The notes under the pieces were generated by a model. It had not been told where the DNA came from and did not search any database. It saw nothing but the letters and a program-made list of their open reading frames with translations. From DASRDS01 sp035652495 (GTDB lineage Bacteria; Gemmatimonadota; Gemmatimonadetes; Gemmatimonadales; Gemmatimonadaceae): a stretch of DNA of 64,000 nt. Below are positions 50,951 to 59,332 of the stretch, one piece after another (positions within the stretch are counted from its first letter, which is position 1; every line of letters begins with the position of its first letter). A program made the position numbers and the translations under genes. The stretch covers positions 12,468-76,467 of the forward strand of contig DASRDS010000236.1 of assembly GCA_035652495.1 (NCBI GenBank), in the 5' to 3' direction.

Positions 50951-51625
50951 ATGAAACGTCTGTGGACTGCCATCAAGGATGGGTACGTTCGCCTGCTGGA
51001 GCCGCTCGCCGCGTTTCTGGTTCGTCATGACGTCAATCCCAACCTCATCACCACGTTTGGCACGGTCTGCTCCATCATCGGCGGATGCATCTACGGCTCG
51101 GGGCACATCCGTACCGGTGGTTGGTGGCTCGGTGTGACCGCGCTGTTTGACGTCCTCGACGGCACCGTTGCCCGGCGCACGGGACGCAGCTCGGCGTTCG
51201 GCGCCTTTTACGACTCGACGCTCGACCGTATCGCCGACGGCGCCGTGATGTCCGGGCTCGCGTTCTTTTACGCGACCAGCAAGCCGCACGGCAATATTCC
51301 CATGATCGCCGTGTGCCTCATCGGTCTGGTCGGCGGCTTCATGGTCTCGTACACGCGCGCGCGTGCCGATTCCCTCGGCGTCAACGCCAAGGTCGGCTTC
51401 ATGCAGCGCCCCGAGCGTGTCGTGCTGCTCTCCGCGCCGCAGGCCTTCTTTGGCCTCGCGCTCGATGGCTGGGTTCTGGCCGCCATCATCATCTCGCTTA
51501 CCGTCACCTCTTGGGCTACCGCCATTCATCGCATAATCGCCGTGCATCACGCGACGACTCATACTCCTCGAGCCGCCGCGCCAACCGAGACTCCAGCCGA
51601 GACGCCCTATGAGCACGTCGGTTAG
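50951..51625 (+). CDS. CDP-alcohol phosphatidyltransferase (phosphatidylinositol-phosphate synthase type)
   Basis: A 224-residue membrane enzyme with the full CDP-alcohol motif D-x2-D-G-x2-A-R-x8-G-x3-D-x3-D: DVLDGTVARRTGRSSAFGAFYDSTLDR around residues 75-101. It transfers a phosphatidyl group from CDP-diacylglycerol to an alcohol. Because it overlaps the inositol-phosphate synthase gene by 17 bp, inositol phosphate is the likely acceptor, giving phosphatidylinositol phosphate as in actinobacteria. A run of Thr/Pro/Ala at the C-terminus is unusual. Confidence 0.9.
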   Translation: MKRLWTAIKDGYVRLLEPLAAFLVRHDVNPNLITTFGTVCSIIGGCIYGSGHIRTGGWWLGVTALFDVLDGTVARRTGRSSAFGAFYDSTLDRIADGAVMSGLAFFYATSKPHGNIPMIAVCLIGLVGGFMVSYTRARADSLGVNAKVGFMQRPERVVLLSAPQAFFGLALDGWVLAAIIISLTVTSWATAIHRIIAVHHATTHTPRAAAPTETPAETPYEHVG

Positions 51626-52916
51626 ACCCGCCGATGGCAAGCTCGGCGTCCTCACGGTCGGGCTGGGCGCCGTCGCCACCACGTTCATGGCCGGCGTGGA
51701 GAGCGTTCGCCGCGGCAAATCGATGCCGATCGGCTCGCTCACGCAGATGGCGACGATCCGGTTGGGCAAGCGAACGGACAATCGCTCGCCGTTGATCCGC
51801 GACTTCGTCCCGCTCGCCGGCCTCGACGATCTCGTCTTCGGTGCGTGGGATCCGATCCCGGACGATGCGCATCAAGCCGCGATCAAGGCGGGCGTCCTGA
51901 CCCCTGGCGATCAGGCGAGCGTCGGCGACTTTCTGCGGACGATCTCGCCGATGACGGCGGCGTTCGATCAGCACTATGTGACGCGCATCAACGGCACGCA
52001 TGTCAAAAAGGGAAAGACGAAGCGCGATCTGGCCGAGCAGATTCGACAGGACATTCGGGACTTCAAGTCGCGGCATCGTCTCGATCGCGTCGTGATGGTC
52101 TGGTGTGCTTCGACCGAGATCTATATCAAGGCGGGCGCGGCGCACGCGACGCTCGAGCAGTTCGAGAAGGCGATGGAGCGAAACGACGAGAGCATCGCGC
52201 CGTCCATGCTCTACGCGTACGCGGCGCTCATGGAGGGTGTGCCGTTCGCGAACGGCGCCCCCAATCTCACGGTGGACATGCCGTGCATGATTCGACTCGC
52301 GAATGAACGGTCGCTGCCCATTTCAGGGAAAGATTTCAAGACCGGGCAGACGTGGATGAAGACGGTCATCGCGCCGGGTCTCAAGGCGCGCATGCTCGGT
52401 CTCGCCGGCTGGTATTCCACGAACATTCTCGGGAATCGGGACGGTGAGGTCCTCGACGATCCGGCGTCGTTCAAGACGAAGGAAGAGTCGAAGCTCAGCG
52501 TGCTGCACTCGATCTTGCAGCCGGAGAAGTATCCCGAGCTGTACAAGGATTTCAGCCACGTCGTGCGCATCAACTATTACCCGCCGCGTGGGGATAACAA
52601 GGAAGGCTGGGACAACATTGATATCGTCGGGTGGATGGGATATCCGATGCAGATCAAAGTCAATTTCTTGTGTCGCGACTCGATCCTCGCGGCGCCGCTG
52701 GTGCTCGACCTGGCCTTGTTCTCCGATTTCGCGCAACGGGCGTGTTTGAAGGGTATTCAGGAGTGGCTCTCGTTCTACTACAAGAGCCCCATGGCCGCAC
52801 CGGGTCTCCAGCCCGAGCATGATCTCTTTATTCAGCAAACGAAGCTGAAGAACACGCTGCGTCATCTGATGGGCGAAGAGCAGATCACGCACCTCGGACT
52901 GGAGTACTACGCTTGA
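51609..52916 (+). CDS. ino1: inositol-3-phosphate synthase
   Basis: A 435-residue myo-inositol-phosphate synthase, which converts glucose-6-phosphate to inositol-3-phosphate with an NAD-bound intermediate. The Rossmann start (KLGVLTVGLGAVATTFMAG), the NGTHVKKGKTKRDL insert, FANGAPNLTVDMP, SGKDFKTGQTWMKT and YYPPRGDNKEGWDNIDI, with the SILAAPLVLDLA segment, fit the family. The overlap with the lipid synthase indicates that the product enters phospholipid. It starts the E1/E2 dehydrogenase run downstream. Confidence 0.95.
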   Translation: MSTSVRPADGKLGVLTVGLGAVATTFMAGVESVRRGKSMPIGSLTQMATIRLGKRTDNRSPLIRDFVPLAGLDDLVFGAWDPIPDDAHQAAIKAGVLTPGDQASVGDFLRTISPMTAAFDQHYVTRINGTHVKKGKTKRDLAEQIRQDIRDFKSRHRLDRVVMVWCASTEIYIKAGAAHATLEQFEKAMERNDESIAPSMLYAYAALMEGVPFANGAPNLTVDMPCMIRLANERSLPISGKDFKTGQTWMKTVIAPGLKARMLGLAGWYSTNILGNRDGEVLDDPASFKTKEESKLSVLHSILQPEKYPELYKDFSHVVRINYYPPRGDNKEGWDNIDIVGWMGYPMQIKVNFLCRDSILAAPLVLDLALFSDFAQRACLKGIQEWLSFYYKSPMAAPGLQPEHDLFIQQTKLKNTLRHLMGEEQITHLGLEYYA

Positions 52917-53341
52917 AATGGGTTGTGATCGGTCTCGCCCTACTGGCGTGTGCTCCGGAAAATCCGTGTGGGAGGCCAGGCCCGCCGCCGCATCGCGAAT
53001 GGACTGACGACATCGCCTTCATCATCTGCTCGGACCCGGTGCCGCCACACGCGCGATCGGACACCAAGTTCACCGTGATCGCGCGCGACAAGGCCTCGGG
53101 GCAGCCGATCGAGGGCGCGGATGGCCGGATCTATGCCGAGCGGCGCGAAGGGGTCAAGACATGGGATGGGTTCGTTCCTGGTCCCAAGCCGGGGACCTAC
53201 ACGGCGAAACTCAACTTCGTGATATCCGGTAACTGGGCGATGGGTATGCAATTCCGTCGCGACACCATGGCCAACAAGATCGAGAAAATGGACTGGACGC
53301 AAGAAGTCCTGTCCGCGTCCGACACGAACGAGGTTCGCTGA
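52913..53341 (+). CDS. exported lipoprotein-like protein
   Basis: 142 residues, signal VVIGLALLAC with Cys near residue 13. The domain (RSDTKFTVIARDKASGQPIEGADGRIY, GPKPGTYTAKLNFVISGNWAMGMQF) resembles YtkA/FixH-type small beta domains. The start is TTG at 52913, overlapping the previous TGA as TTGA. It precedes a short hypothetical gene and the dehydrogenase genes. Function unknown. Confidence 0.7.
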   Translation: MKWVVIGLALLACAPENPCGRPGPPPHREWTDDIAFIICSDPVPPHARSDTKFTVIARDKASGQPIEGADGRIYAERREGVKTWDGFVPGPKPGTYTAKLNFVISGNWAMGMQFRRDTMANKIEKMDWTQEVLSASDTNEVR

Positions 53342-53343
53342 TC

Positions 53344-53649
53344 ATGCTGCTCTTCTATCGCACCACGCTCGACTCGGCCGACGTCTTGGCGGCCGCCGAC
53401 GCCTTTTTCCCCGCGGCGCCGTTGAGTCTTTCCCCCGCCAAGGATGGTGGCGGTCCACGCGAGCGCACCTTCTCCGGCGTGCTCGGCACCGCGAAGCTCA
53501 AAGTTCGCTCCGAGGGCGGACACTATACGTTCGTCGAGGTCAAGACCGATCAGATCGGCGAGAGTCGGCTCGATAAGAACGTGAAGAAATTCTTCGTGTC
53601 GCTGCATCGTCAAACGGAACCGACGCACGCGCTCGAGGCCAGCTACTGA
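53344..53649 (+). CDS. hypothetical protein
   Basis: 101 residues, no signal peptide. It contains an Ala-rich start (LDSADVLAAADAFFPAAP), a basic middle (GGGPRERTFSGVLGTAKLKVR), and VEVKTDQIGESRLDKNVKKFF. It overlaps the E1 alpha ATG by one base, so it is co-translated with the dehydrogenase. No family recognised; it may be a small accessory factor. Confidence 0.65.
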   Translation: MLLFYRTTLDSADVLAAADAFFPAAPLSLSPAKDGGGPRERTFSGVLGTAKLKVRSEGGHYTFVEVKTDQIGESRLDKNVKKFFVSLHRQTEPTHALEASY

Positions 53650-54743
53650 TGGCCACGGCCGTACGTCGCAGCGCGCCCGCCAACACGCTCGATCGCGCCC
53701 AGAAGCTCGAGCTGTACTACTACATGCGCCTCACGCGCTCACTGGAAGAGCGATTGGTGAATTTGTATCGTCAGACCAAAGTCGTCGGCGGCCTCTTTCG
53801 GTCGCTCGGTCAAGAAGCGGACGCCGTGGGGAGCGCTTACGCGCTCGATCGAAAGCAGGGTGATATCCTCTCGCCACTGATTCGTAACTTGGGTTCCATG
53901 CTGGTGCAGGGCGCTGAGCCGCTGGAGATCATTCGCCAATACATGGCTAAGGGCGACTCGCCCACGCGTGGCCGCGAGCTCAACATCCATTATGGGGATC
54001 TCGTCCGCGGTTTTGTCGGCCAGATCTCGCAGCTGGGCGACATGGTTCCGGTCATGGCCGGTGTCACGCTGTCGTTCAAGATGCGCGGACAGGATCGCGT
54101 GGGGTTGGTCTACGTGGGTGACGGTGCCACATCGACCGGAGCCTTTCACGAAGGGATCAATTTCGCCGCGGTCCAACAGTGCCCGTTGGTGGTGATCGTC
54201 GAGAACAATGGCTACGCGTACTCGACACCGCTGTCGAAGCAAACCGCTGCTCGTGATCTCAAGGACAAGGCCATCGGTTACGGGATTCCGGGGGAGCAGG
54301 CTGATGGCAACGATGTGCTCGCGACCTATGCGGTCACCAAACGTGCCGTCGATCGCGCACGGAAGGGGGGTGGCCCAACGCTCATTGAGCTCATCACCTA
54401 TCGCCGCAAGGGGCACGCGGAGCACGACAACCAATCCTATGTGCCGCCAGGCGAGATCGAGCGCTGGGAGAAGGCGAACGATCCGATCGACCGATATGTC
54501 GCGGTGCTGACTGGCGAAGGCGTGACGGATGCCGAGCTCCATGCGATCGATGAGCGCATACGGAAGGAGATCGACGAGGCGACGGACCAGGCCGACGCGT
54601 CTCCGATGCCGGAGCCGACCGACGCCCTCGTTGGCGTCTACGCGGAGCCGGGTGTCATTCCGCCGCTCTGGTTCCGAGAGGGCGTGAGATCGGCGGTCGC
54701 GACGCACGAGCGGCCGGCGTCGTGGGGAACACACGATGGCTGA
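53649..54743 (+). CDS. 2-oxoacid dehydrogenase E1 component, alpha subunit
   Basis: 364 residues. The thiamine-diphosphate motif is GDGATSTGAFHEGINFAAV to VENNGYAYSTP (GDG...NN) at about residues 155-193. YYYMRLTRSLEERLVNLYRQ, GLFRSLGQEADAVGSAYAL and RRKGHAEHDNQSYVPP match E1 alpha of pyruvate or branched-chain dehydrogenases. It decarboxylates a 2-oxoacid and passes the acyl group to the E2 lipoyl. The substrate cannot be settled from sequence. The stop overlaps E1 beta by 8 bp. Confidence 0.93.
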   Translation: MATAVRRSAPANTLDRAQKLELYYYMRLTRSLEERLVNLYRQTKVVGGLFRSLGQEADAVGSAYALDRKQGDILSPLIRNLGSMLVQGAEPLEIIRQYMAKGDSPTRGRELNIHYGDLVRGFVGQISQLGDMVPVMAGVTLSFKMRGQDRVGLVYVGDGATSTGAFHEGINFAAVQQCPLVVIVENNGYAYSTPLSKQTAARDLKDKAIGYGIPGEQADGNDVLATYAVTKRAVDRARKGGGPTLIELITYRRKGHAEHDNQSYVPPGEIERWEKANDPIDRYVAVLTGEGVTDAELHAIDERIRKEIDEATDQADASPMPEPTDALVGVYAEPGVIPPLWFREGVRSAVATHERPASWGTHDG

Positions 54744-55713
54744 GACGACGTATCTCGAGGCGATCCGCGAAGCGCTGTTCGAGGAGATGGAGCGTGACCC
54801 GAATGTCTTCTGCCTCGGCGAAGACATCGGCGCGTACGGCGGCGCGTTCAAAGTCACCGAAGGGCTCGCCGCCCGGTTCGGCGACGCGCGCGTGATCGAC
54901 ACGCCGATCTCCGAGGCCGCGATCGTCGGCGCGGCGGCTGGCGCGGCCCACATGGGCATGCGCCCGGTGTGCGAGATGCAGTTCATCGACTTCATCTCGT
55001 GTGCGTACGACATGCTGACGAACTACGTCGCCACCGCGCGTTACCGCGCGATGCTCGGCTGCCCGATGGTCGTCCGCGGTCCGAGCGGTGGATATGTCCG
55101 GGGTGGCCCGTTTCATTCGCAGAATCCCGAAGCCGCATTTTTGCACACGCCGGGACTCAAGATCGTCTACCCGTCGACCGCCGCCGACGCCAAAGGATTA
55201 TTGAAATCGGCGATTCGCGACGACGACTGCGTGCTCTATTTCGAGCACAAGTATTTATATAGGCGCATCAAGGAAGAGTTGCCCACGGGTGATCATCTGG
55301 TACCGATTGGAAAAGCACGGACGGCTCGTGAAGGGAAAGACGTTTCGATCATTACCTATGCGGCAACGGTTTGGAAGGCATTGGAAGCGGCTGAACAACT
55401 AGACAAAACCGACGGCGTGTCGGTGGAGGTCATCGACCTCCGGTCGCTGCTGCCGATGGACGACGAGGCGATCGTCGCCACCGTGAAGAAAACAAATCGC
55501 GTCCTCGTCGTGCACGAAGACACGAGAACAGGTGGCGTCGCGGGCGAGATCGCGGCTCGGATCAACGAACTGGCGTTCGAGTGGCTCGATGCGCCGGTCT
55601 TGCGCGTGACGGCGGCCGATGTGCCGCTGCCCTATTCGCCGCCGCTCGAGGACTACGTTTTGCCGCAAACGGCAGATATTGTCGCGGCTGTTCGGCGCCT
55701 TGCCCAGTACTGA
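54736..55713 (+). CDS. 2-oxoacid dehydrogenase E1 component, beta subunit
   Basis: 325 residues, transketolase-type pyrimidine domain plus C-terminal domain. FCLGEDIGAYGGAFKVTEGL, VIDTPISEAAIVGAAAGAA, RGPSGGYVRGGPFHSQNPEA and VEVIDLRSLLPMDDEAIVATV are diagnostic. It pairs with the alpha subunit as an alpha2beta2 E1. The E2 gene follows after a small membrane protein gene inserted between them. Confidence 0.95.
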   Translation: MAETTYLEAIREALFEEMERDPNVFCLGEDIGAYGGAFKVTEGLAARFGDARVIDTPISEAAIVGAAAGAAHMGMRPVCEMQFIDFISCAYDMLTNYVATARYRAMLGCPMVVRGPSGGYVRGGPFHSQNPEAAFLHTPGLKIVYPSTAADAKGLLKSAIRDDDCVLYFEHKYLYRRIKEELPTGDHLVPIGKARTAREGKDVSIITYAATVWKALEAAEQLDKTDGVSVEVIDLRSLLPMDDEAIVATVKKTNRVLVVHEDTRTGGVAGEIAARINELAFEWLDAPVLRVTAADVPLPYSPPLEDYVLPQTADIVAAVRRLAQY

Positions 55714-55942
55714 TCAGGTAGGGCCGCCACGACTGGCGATTGGGTGCGTAATGACCGTCGCCGGCTTTTTCAGTATGGCGATGATTGGCGTACTCGTCGC
55801 GCGAGTGTACAGTTGGGTGGACAGGTGTCCGTACCAGGACGGCATCCCGGCGTGCAACTGGTGGATATTCGCCGGGGTTGGCGGAATTATTGGAGCAATC
55901 ACCTTGCCGGCGTTCGTGTTGCGCCGGTTGAAGCGAGGATAG
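55703..55942 (+). CDS. small membrane protein inserted between E1 beta and E2
   Basis: About 79 residues with two membrane helices (IGCVMTVAGFFSMAMIGVLVARV and WWIFAGVGGIIGAITLPAFVL) joined by a loop with two cysteines (DRCPYQDGIPACNW), likely disulfide-bonded if outside. TTG at 55703 or ATG at 55751 are possible starts; the former includes the whole first helix and overlaps the E1 beta stop. No function is assigned; its position inside a cytosolic complex operon is odd. Confidence 0.65.
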   Translation, partial: PSTDQVGPPRLAIGCVMTVAGFFSMAMIGVLVARVYSWVDRCPYQDGIPACNWWIFAGVGGIIGAITLPAFVLRRLKRG

Positions 55943-55946
55943 AACC

Positions 55947-57263
55947 GTGGCCCGTGTAGATGTACCGATGCCGCAGATGGGCGAGTCCATTGCCGAAGGG
56001 ACCGTCTCGAAATGGCTGAAGAAAGTCGGCGACGTCGTCAAGCGTGACGAGCCGATATTCGAGATCTCGACCGACAAGGTCGATGCCGAGATTCCGTCGC
56101 CGACGGCGGGTCGGCTCGCCGAGATTCTCGTCGGCGAGGGGACGACGGTCGCGGTCCAGACTATCGTCGCTCGCATCGAAACCGATGTTGCGGCGGCCGT
56201 ACCCGCGTCGGCGCCGGCTGCTGCTCCAGCGCCTTCTGCTGCGCCCGCGCCCGCCATCGCGGCGTCTGCCCCGGCTGCACCTGTTGCCGCAGTCGCGAAA
56301 GCACCGACGGGGAACGGGAACGGTTCGTCGTTCGAAGAAAGGGTGAGGACGAAGTCCTCCCCATTAGTTAGAAAAATTGCGGCCGAGCATGGCATTGAGC
56401 TGTCGTCCGTCAGCGGCTCAGGTATCGCCGGCCGCGTCACGAAGCGAGACATCGAGTCGCTGGTAGCAAACCGGGGAGCCGCACCGAAGGCTCCTACTAC
56501 TGGTAGACCTGCGGCGCCGCACGTCGTCCACGAAGGGCCGCTCCCAGAACCGTGGGAAGGCGATGTCGTCGAGCCGATGAGCAAGATGCGCGCGCTGATC
56601 AGCGACCACATGGTCCTCTCGCGCCGCACGTCGGCTCACGTCACGTCGGTATTCGAGGTTGATCTCACCCGAGTCGCGAGAATCCGCGCGAAAAAGCGCG
56701 CGGAGTTCGAGGCTGCCTCGGGTCAGCGTCTCTCGTTCATGCCGTTCATCATCAAGGCCACGGTCGACGGTCTGCGTCAGTTCCCGGCGCTGAATGCGTC
56801 GGTCGCCGGCCACGATGTGATCTACCGCAAGCAGTACAACATTGGAATCGCCGTCGCGCTCGACTGGGGCTTGATCGTTCCGGTCATCAAGCACGCGGAT
56901 GAGCTGAGCATGGTCGGCATTACGCGCCAGCTGAACGACCTCGCGAACCGGGCGCGCTCCAAGCGCCTCAAGCCCGAGGAAGTGGAAGAGGGCACGTTCA
57001 CGATCACGAACCCCGGCGTTTTCGGGTCGTTGTTGGGCACGCCCATCATTAACCAGCCGCAGGTCGCGATCATGGGCATCGGCGCGATCGAGAAGCGTCC
57101 AAAAGTGATCGAGGGCGAGGATGGCGAGGATACGATCGCGATCCGCACGTGCGCGTACCTGACGCTGAGCTTCGATCACCGTCTGATCGACGGCGCGGTC
57201 GCGGACGAGTTCCTGGCGTTCGTGAAGAAGCAGCTCGAAACGTTCCCCGAGGCCGCTCTCTAA
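55947..57263 (+). CDS. 2-oxoacid dehydrogenase E2 (dihydrolipoyl acyltransferase)
   Basis: 438 residues, start GTG. The lipoyl domain has its Lys in FEISTDKVDAEIPSP (about 45), a long Ala/Pro linker follows, then the E3-binding domain (SSPLVRKIAAEHGIELSSVSG, AGRVTKRDIES) and the catalytic domain ending in SFDHRLIDGAVADEFL with the His and Asp. It moves acyl groups from E1 to CoA. No E3 gene lies beside it; lipoamide reduction must come from elsewhere. One lipoyl domain only. Confidence 0.95.
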   Translation: MARVDVPMPQMGESIAEGTVSKWLKKVGDVVKRDEPIFEISTDKVDAEIPSPTAGRLAEILVGEGTTVAVQTIVARIETDVAAAVPASAPAAAPAPSAAPAPAIAASAPAAPVAAVAKAPTGNGNGSSFEERVRTKSSPLVRKIAAEHGIELSSVSGSGIAGRVTKRDIESLVANRGAAPKAPTTGRPAAPHVVHEGPLPEPWEGDVVEPMSKMRALISDHMVLSRRTSAHVTSVFEVDLTRVARIRAKKRAEFEAASGQRLSFMPFIIKATVDGLRQFPALNASVAGHDVIYRKQYNIGIAVALDWGLIVPVIKHADELSMVGITRQLNDLANRARSKRLKPEEVEEGTFTITNPGVFGSLLGTPIINQPQVAIMGIGAIEKRPKVIEGEDGEDTIAIRTCAYLTLSFDHRLIDGAVADEFLAFVKKQLETFPEAAL

Positions 57264-57266
57264 ATC

Positions 57267-57524
57267 GTGCCGCGCGCGTTGACGCTCAACCGGACCATTG
57301 TGCCCCTGCCGGACCGCGACCGGTTCTTCACGCGCGCGCGGGCGCTGCGCACGCATTTCCAAGCGCGCGGCTGCCAGTACTGGGTGTTCGAAGATGCCGC
57401 GCTCCCCGGCGCGTTCATCGAGTTCGCCGAAGGCAACGATGTCGACACGCTGACGGCTGCCTATAGCTCGGCGCCGGAATCGGGCGTCGACCCCGAACGT
57501 ATCTATCGCGAGGTAGCGCTCTAA
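57267..57524 (+). CDS. hypothetical protein
   Basis: An 85-residue soluble protein with GTG start 3 bp after E2. It has FFTRARALRTHFQARGCQYWVFEDAALPG and ends GVDPERIYREVAL. A single Cys is present. No family recognised; compactness of the operon and codon use support it. Confidence 0.65.
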   Translation: MPRALTLNRTIVPLPDRDRFFTRARALRTHFQARGCQYWVFEDAALPGAFIEFAEGNDVDTLTAAYSSAPESGVDPERIYREVAL

Positions 57525-57526
57525 CG

Positions 57527-57790
57527 ATGCCCGAACGATCGATTACCGTGAACGGTCAGACCTGGCGTGTAGCGCCGTCGGGCTACGTGACGCAATACGA
57601 CCGCGACGAGTTTGGCCTGATCTTCACGCGCTCGACACCGTCGCGCGAAGTGCGCGTCACGCGGTACTCGCCGCTCGGCGCCCGCTCGCGCGAGCAGTCG
57701 TTCGCCGAGCTCTCGGAAGCGGATCTGGTGCGCCTGTTCGCTCAGTCTCAACCCTCAGCAACATCTCCAGAGGCGCACTACGCCGGTTGA
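57527..57790 (+). CDS. hypothetical protein
   Basis: An 87-residue soluble protein starting 2 bp after the previous stop. Strand-rich N-terminus (SITVNGQTWRVAPSGYVTQYD, FGLIFTRSTPSREVRVTRYSP) then a helical tail (RSREQSFAELSEADLVRLFAQ). No family recognised. Its stop lies inside the beginning of the PHP-family frame, so the two genes overlap by at least 5 bp. Confidence 0.65.
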   Translation: MPERSITVNGQTWRVAPSGYVTQYDRDEFGLIFTRSTPSREVRVTRYSPLGARSREQSFAELSEADLVRLFAQSQPSATSPEAHYAG

Positions 57791-58643
57791 TCTCCATGCC
57801 CACACGACGGCCTCCGATGGCTCGGCGACTCCCGAAGCCCTGTTGGCGCAGGCCGCCGCGCTCGGCCTCACCGCGGTTGCGGTCACCGATCATGACACGG
57901 TCGCCGGCGTAGCCGCGGCCACGGCCGCGGGCGCGGTCAATGGCGTCGCCGTGGTCGCGGGCGTCGAGCTGAGCGCCGTTGATGATCGCAACGTCGAGGT
58001 GCACATCCTCGGGTTGCACCTGTCGGACGTGTCACGGATCGCATCCTCGCTGGCTCGCTTCCAGGCCGACCGCGTGACCCGCGCGCAGGCTATCGTGGCG
58101 GCGCTCAACAAGGGTGGCGTGCCGATCACGATGGCGGCCGTATTGGTTGAAGCGGGCGACGGCGCCGTTGGCCGGCCGCATGTCGCCCGTGCCCTCGTGG
58201 CCGGCGGCTGGTGTCGCGATCTGCGTGATGCATTCGATCGCTGGCTCGGCGCCGAGCGACCCGCGTATGTCGAGAAGCCGCGCCTCGAGATCGCCGACGC
58301 GGCCCGGCTCATCCACGAGGCGGGCGGCGTCGCCATCTGGGCGCATCCGGGCCGAGATGGCACGCGCCAGAGGGTCGAGTCGATGGTCGCGCTCGGTCTC
58401 GATGGCGTCGAGGTGTCGCACCCGGGTCACTCGATGGATGACATGAACCGCCTCAACGCGTTAGCGCGCCATCGCGATCTCCTGCGCAGCGGAGGATCCG
58501 ACTGGCACGGCGCGACCGACGGGCCACGGATCCTCGGCGTCATGAAGGTGCCCGACGACTGGAACGAAGCGCAGGCGGCGCGGGCTACCCGTTATCGTCG
58601 TCCCGCGGACCTATGGAGCTCACCGGCCGAATCGCGCTTGTAA
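57786..58643 (+). CDS. PHP-domain phosphoesterase, no standard start codon
   Basis: The PHP metal-binding segments are complete: VDLHAHTTASDGS at the very beginning, AVTDHDT, VVAGVELSA, AIWAHPGRDG and RSGGSDWHG. This is the YciV/TrpH-type family, known as 3',5'-nucleotidases or RNA 5'-exonucleases. The His-x-His needed for metals starts at 57786. In-frame upstream codons hold no ATG, GTG or TTG back through the previous gene; the first is TTG at 57843, which would remove the essential motif. The coordinates given are therefore the minimum. The 3' end overlaps the reductase gene by 31 bp. Confidence 0.8.
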   Translation, partial: VDLHAHTTASDGSATPEALLAQAAALGLTAVAVTDHDTVAGVAAATAAGAVNGVAVVAGVELSAVDDRNVEVHILGLHLSDVSRIASSLARFQADRVTRAQAIVAALNKGGVPITMAAVLVEAGDGAVGRPHVARALVAGGWCRDLRDAFDRWLGAERPAYVEKPRLEIADAARLIHEAGGVAIWAHPGRDGTRQRVESMVALGLDGVEVSHPGHSMDDMNRLNALARHRDLLRSGGSDWHGATDGPRILGVMKVPDDWNEAQAARATRYRRPADLWSSPAESRL

Positions 58644-59332
58644 CCGGCGCTGGCAAGCGCTTGGGTCGCGCGCTGGCGCTCGGGCTGGCGCGCGCCGGCG
58701 CCCGCGTCGCCGTGCACTTTCATGCGTCGACCGCCGGAGCGCTCGAGACCGTCGCCGCGATTCGCGATGCCGGTGGCAACGCCCGGGCGTTCGCCGCCGA
58801 TCTGGCCGACCCGCACGCCGCCGGCACACTCGTCGACAGCGTGGCCGACACGCTCGGCGGGCTCGACATTCTGGTCAACTCGTCGGGCATTATGCAGCGC
58901 GTCCCGTTGGCCGAGGTGACGCCCGCGAACTGGGACGCCACGTTCGCCGTCAACCTTCGCTCGCAATTCTTCACGTCTCAGGCCGCGGCCCGACGGATGG
59001 TGAATGGCGGCGTCATCGTGAACATGGCGGATTTGGCGGCGTTCGAGGCGTGGACGCAGTACATCCCGCACTGCGTGAGTAAGGCTGGCGTGGTCGCGCT
59101 CACGCAGGCGTTGGCGCATGCGCTTGGGCCGAAGATTCGCGTGAATGCCATCGCGCCTGGTGCCGTGCTGTTGCCCGAAGGGTTCGACGGGACCCGGCTG
59201 ACGAGCACCACGCCGCTCAAACGACTGGGCACGCCGGACGACGTTGTGCAGGCGCTCCTGTATCTCGTGTCGGCCGACTACGTCACCGGTGAGACGATCA
59301 TTGTCGACGGTGGTCGGCATGTCAGAACTTGA
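58613..59332 (+). CDS. short-chain dehydrogenase-like protein with altered active site
   Basis: 239 residues with an SDR fold: TGAGKRLGRA (cofactor), ARAFAADLADP, then LVNSSG where NNAG is usual. At the catalytic position K-4 there is His (IPHCVSKAG) in place of Tyr, and VNMADLAAFEAW stands where the Ser is expected. RVNAIAPGAVLLP and ADYVTGETIIVDGGRHV complete the fold. The fold resembles the pteridine-reductase-like branch. Without Tyr the usual hydride-transfer chemistry is unlikely unless the neighbouring YIP Tyr serves. It lies between the PHP and Rossmann-type genes with overlaps. Confidence 0.85.
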   Translation: MELTGRIALVTGAGKRLGRALALGLARAGARVAVHFHASTAGALETVAAIRDAGGNARAFAADLADPHAAGTLVDSVADTLGGLDILVNSSGIMQRVPLAEVTPANWDATFAVNLRSQFFTSQAAARRMVNGGVIVNMADLAAFEAWTQYIPHCVSKAGVVALTQALAHALGPKIRVNAIAPGAVLLPEGFDGTRLTSTTPLKRLGTPDDVVQALLYLVSADYVTGETIIVDGGRHVRT

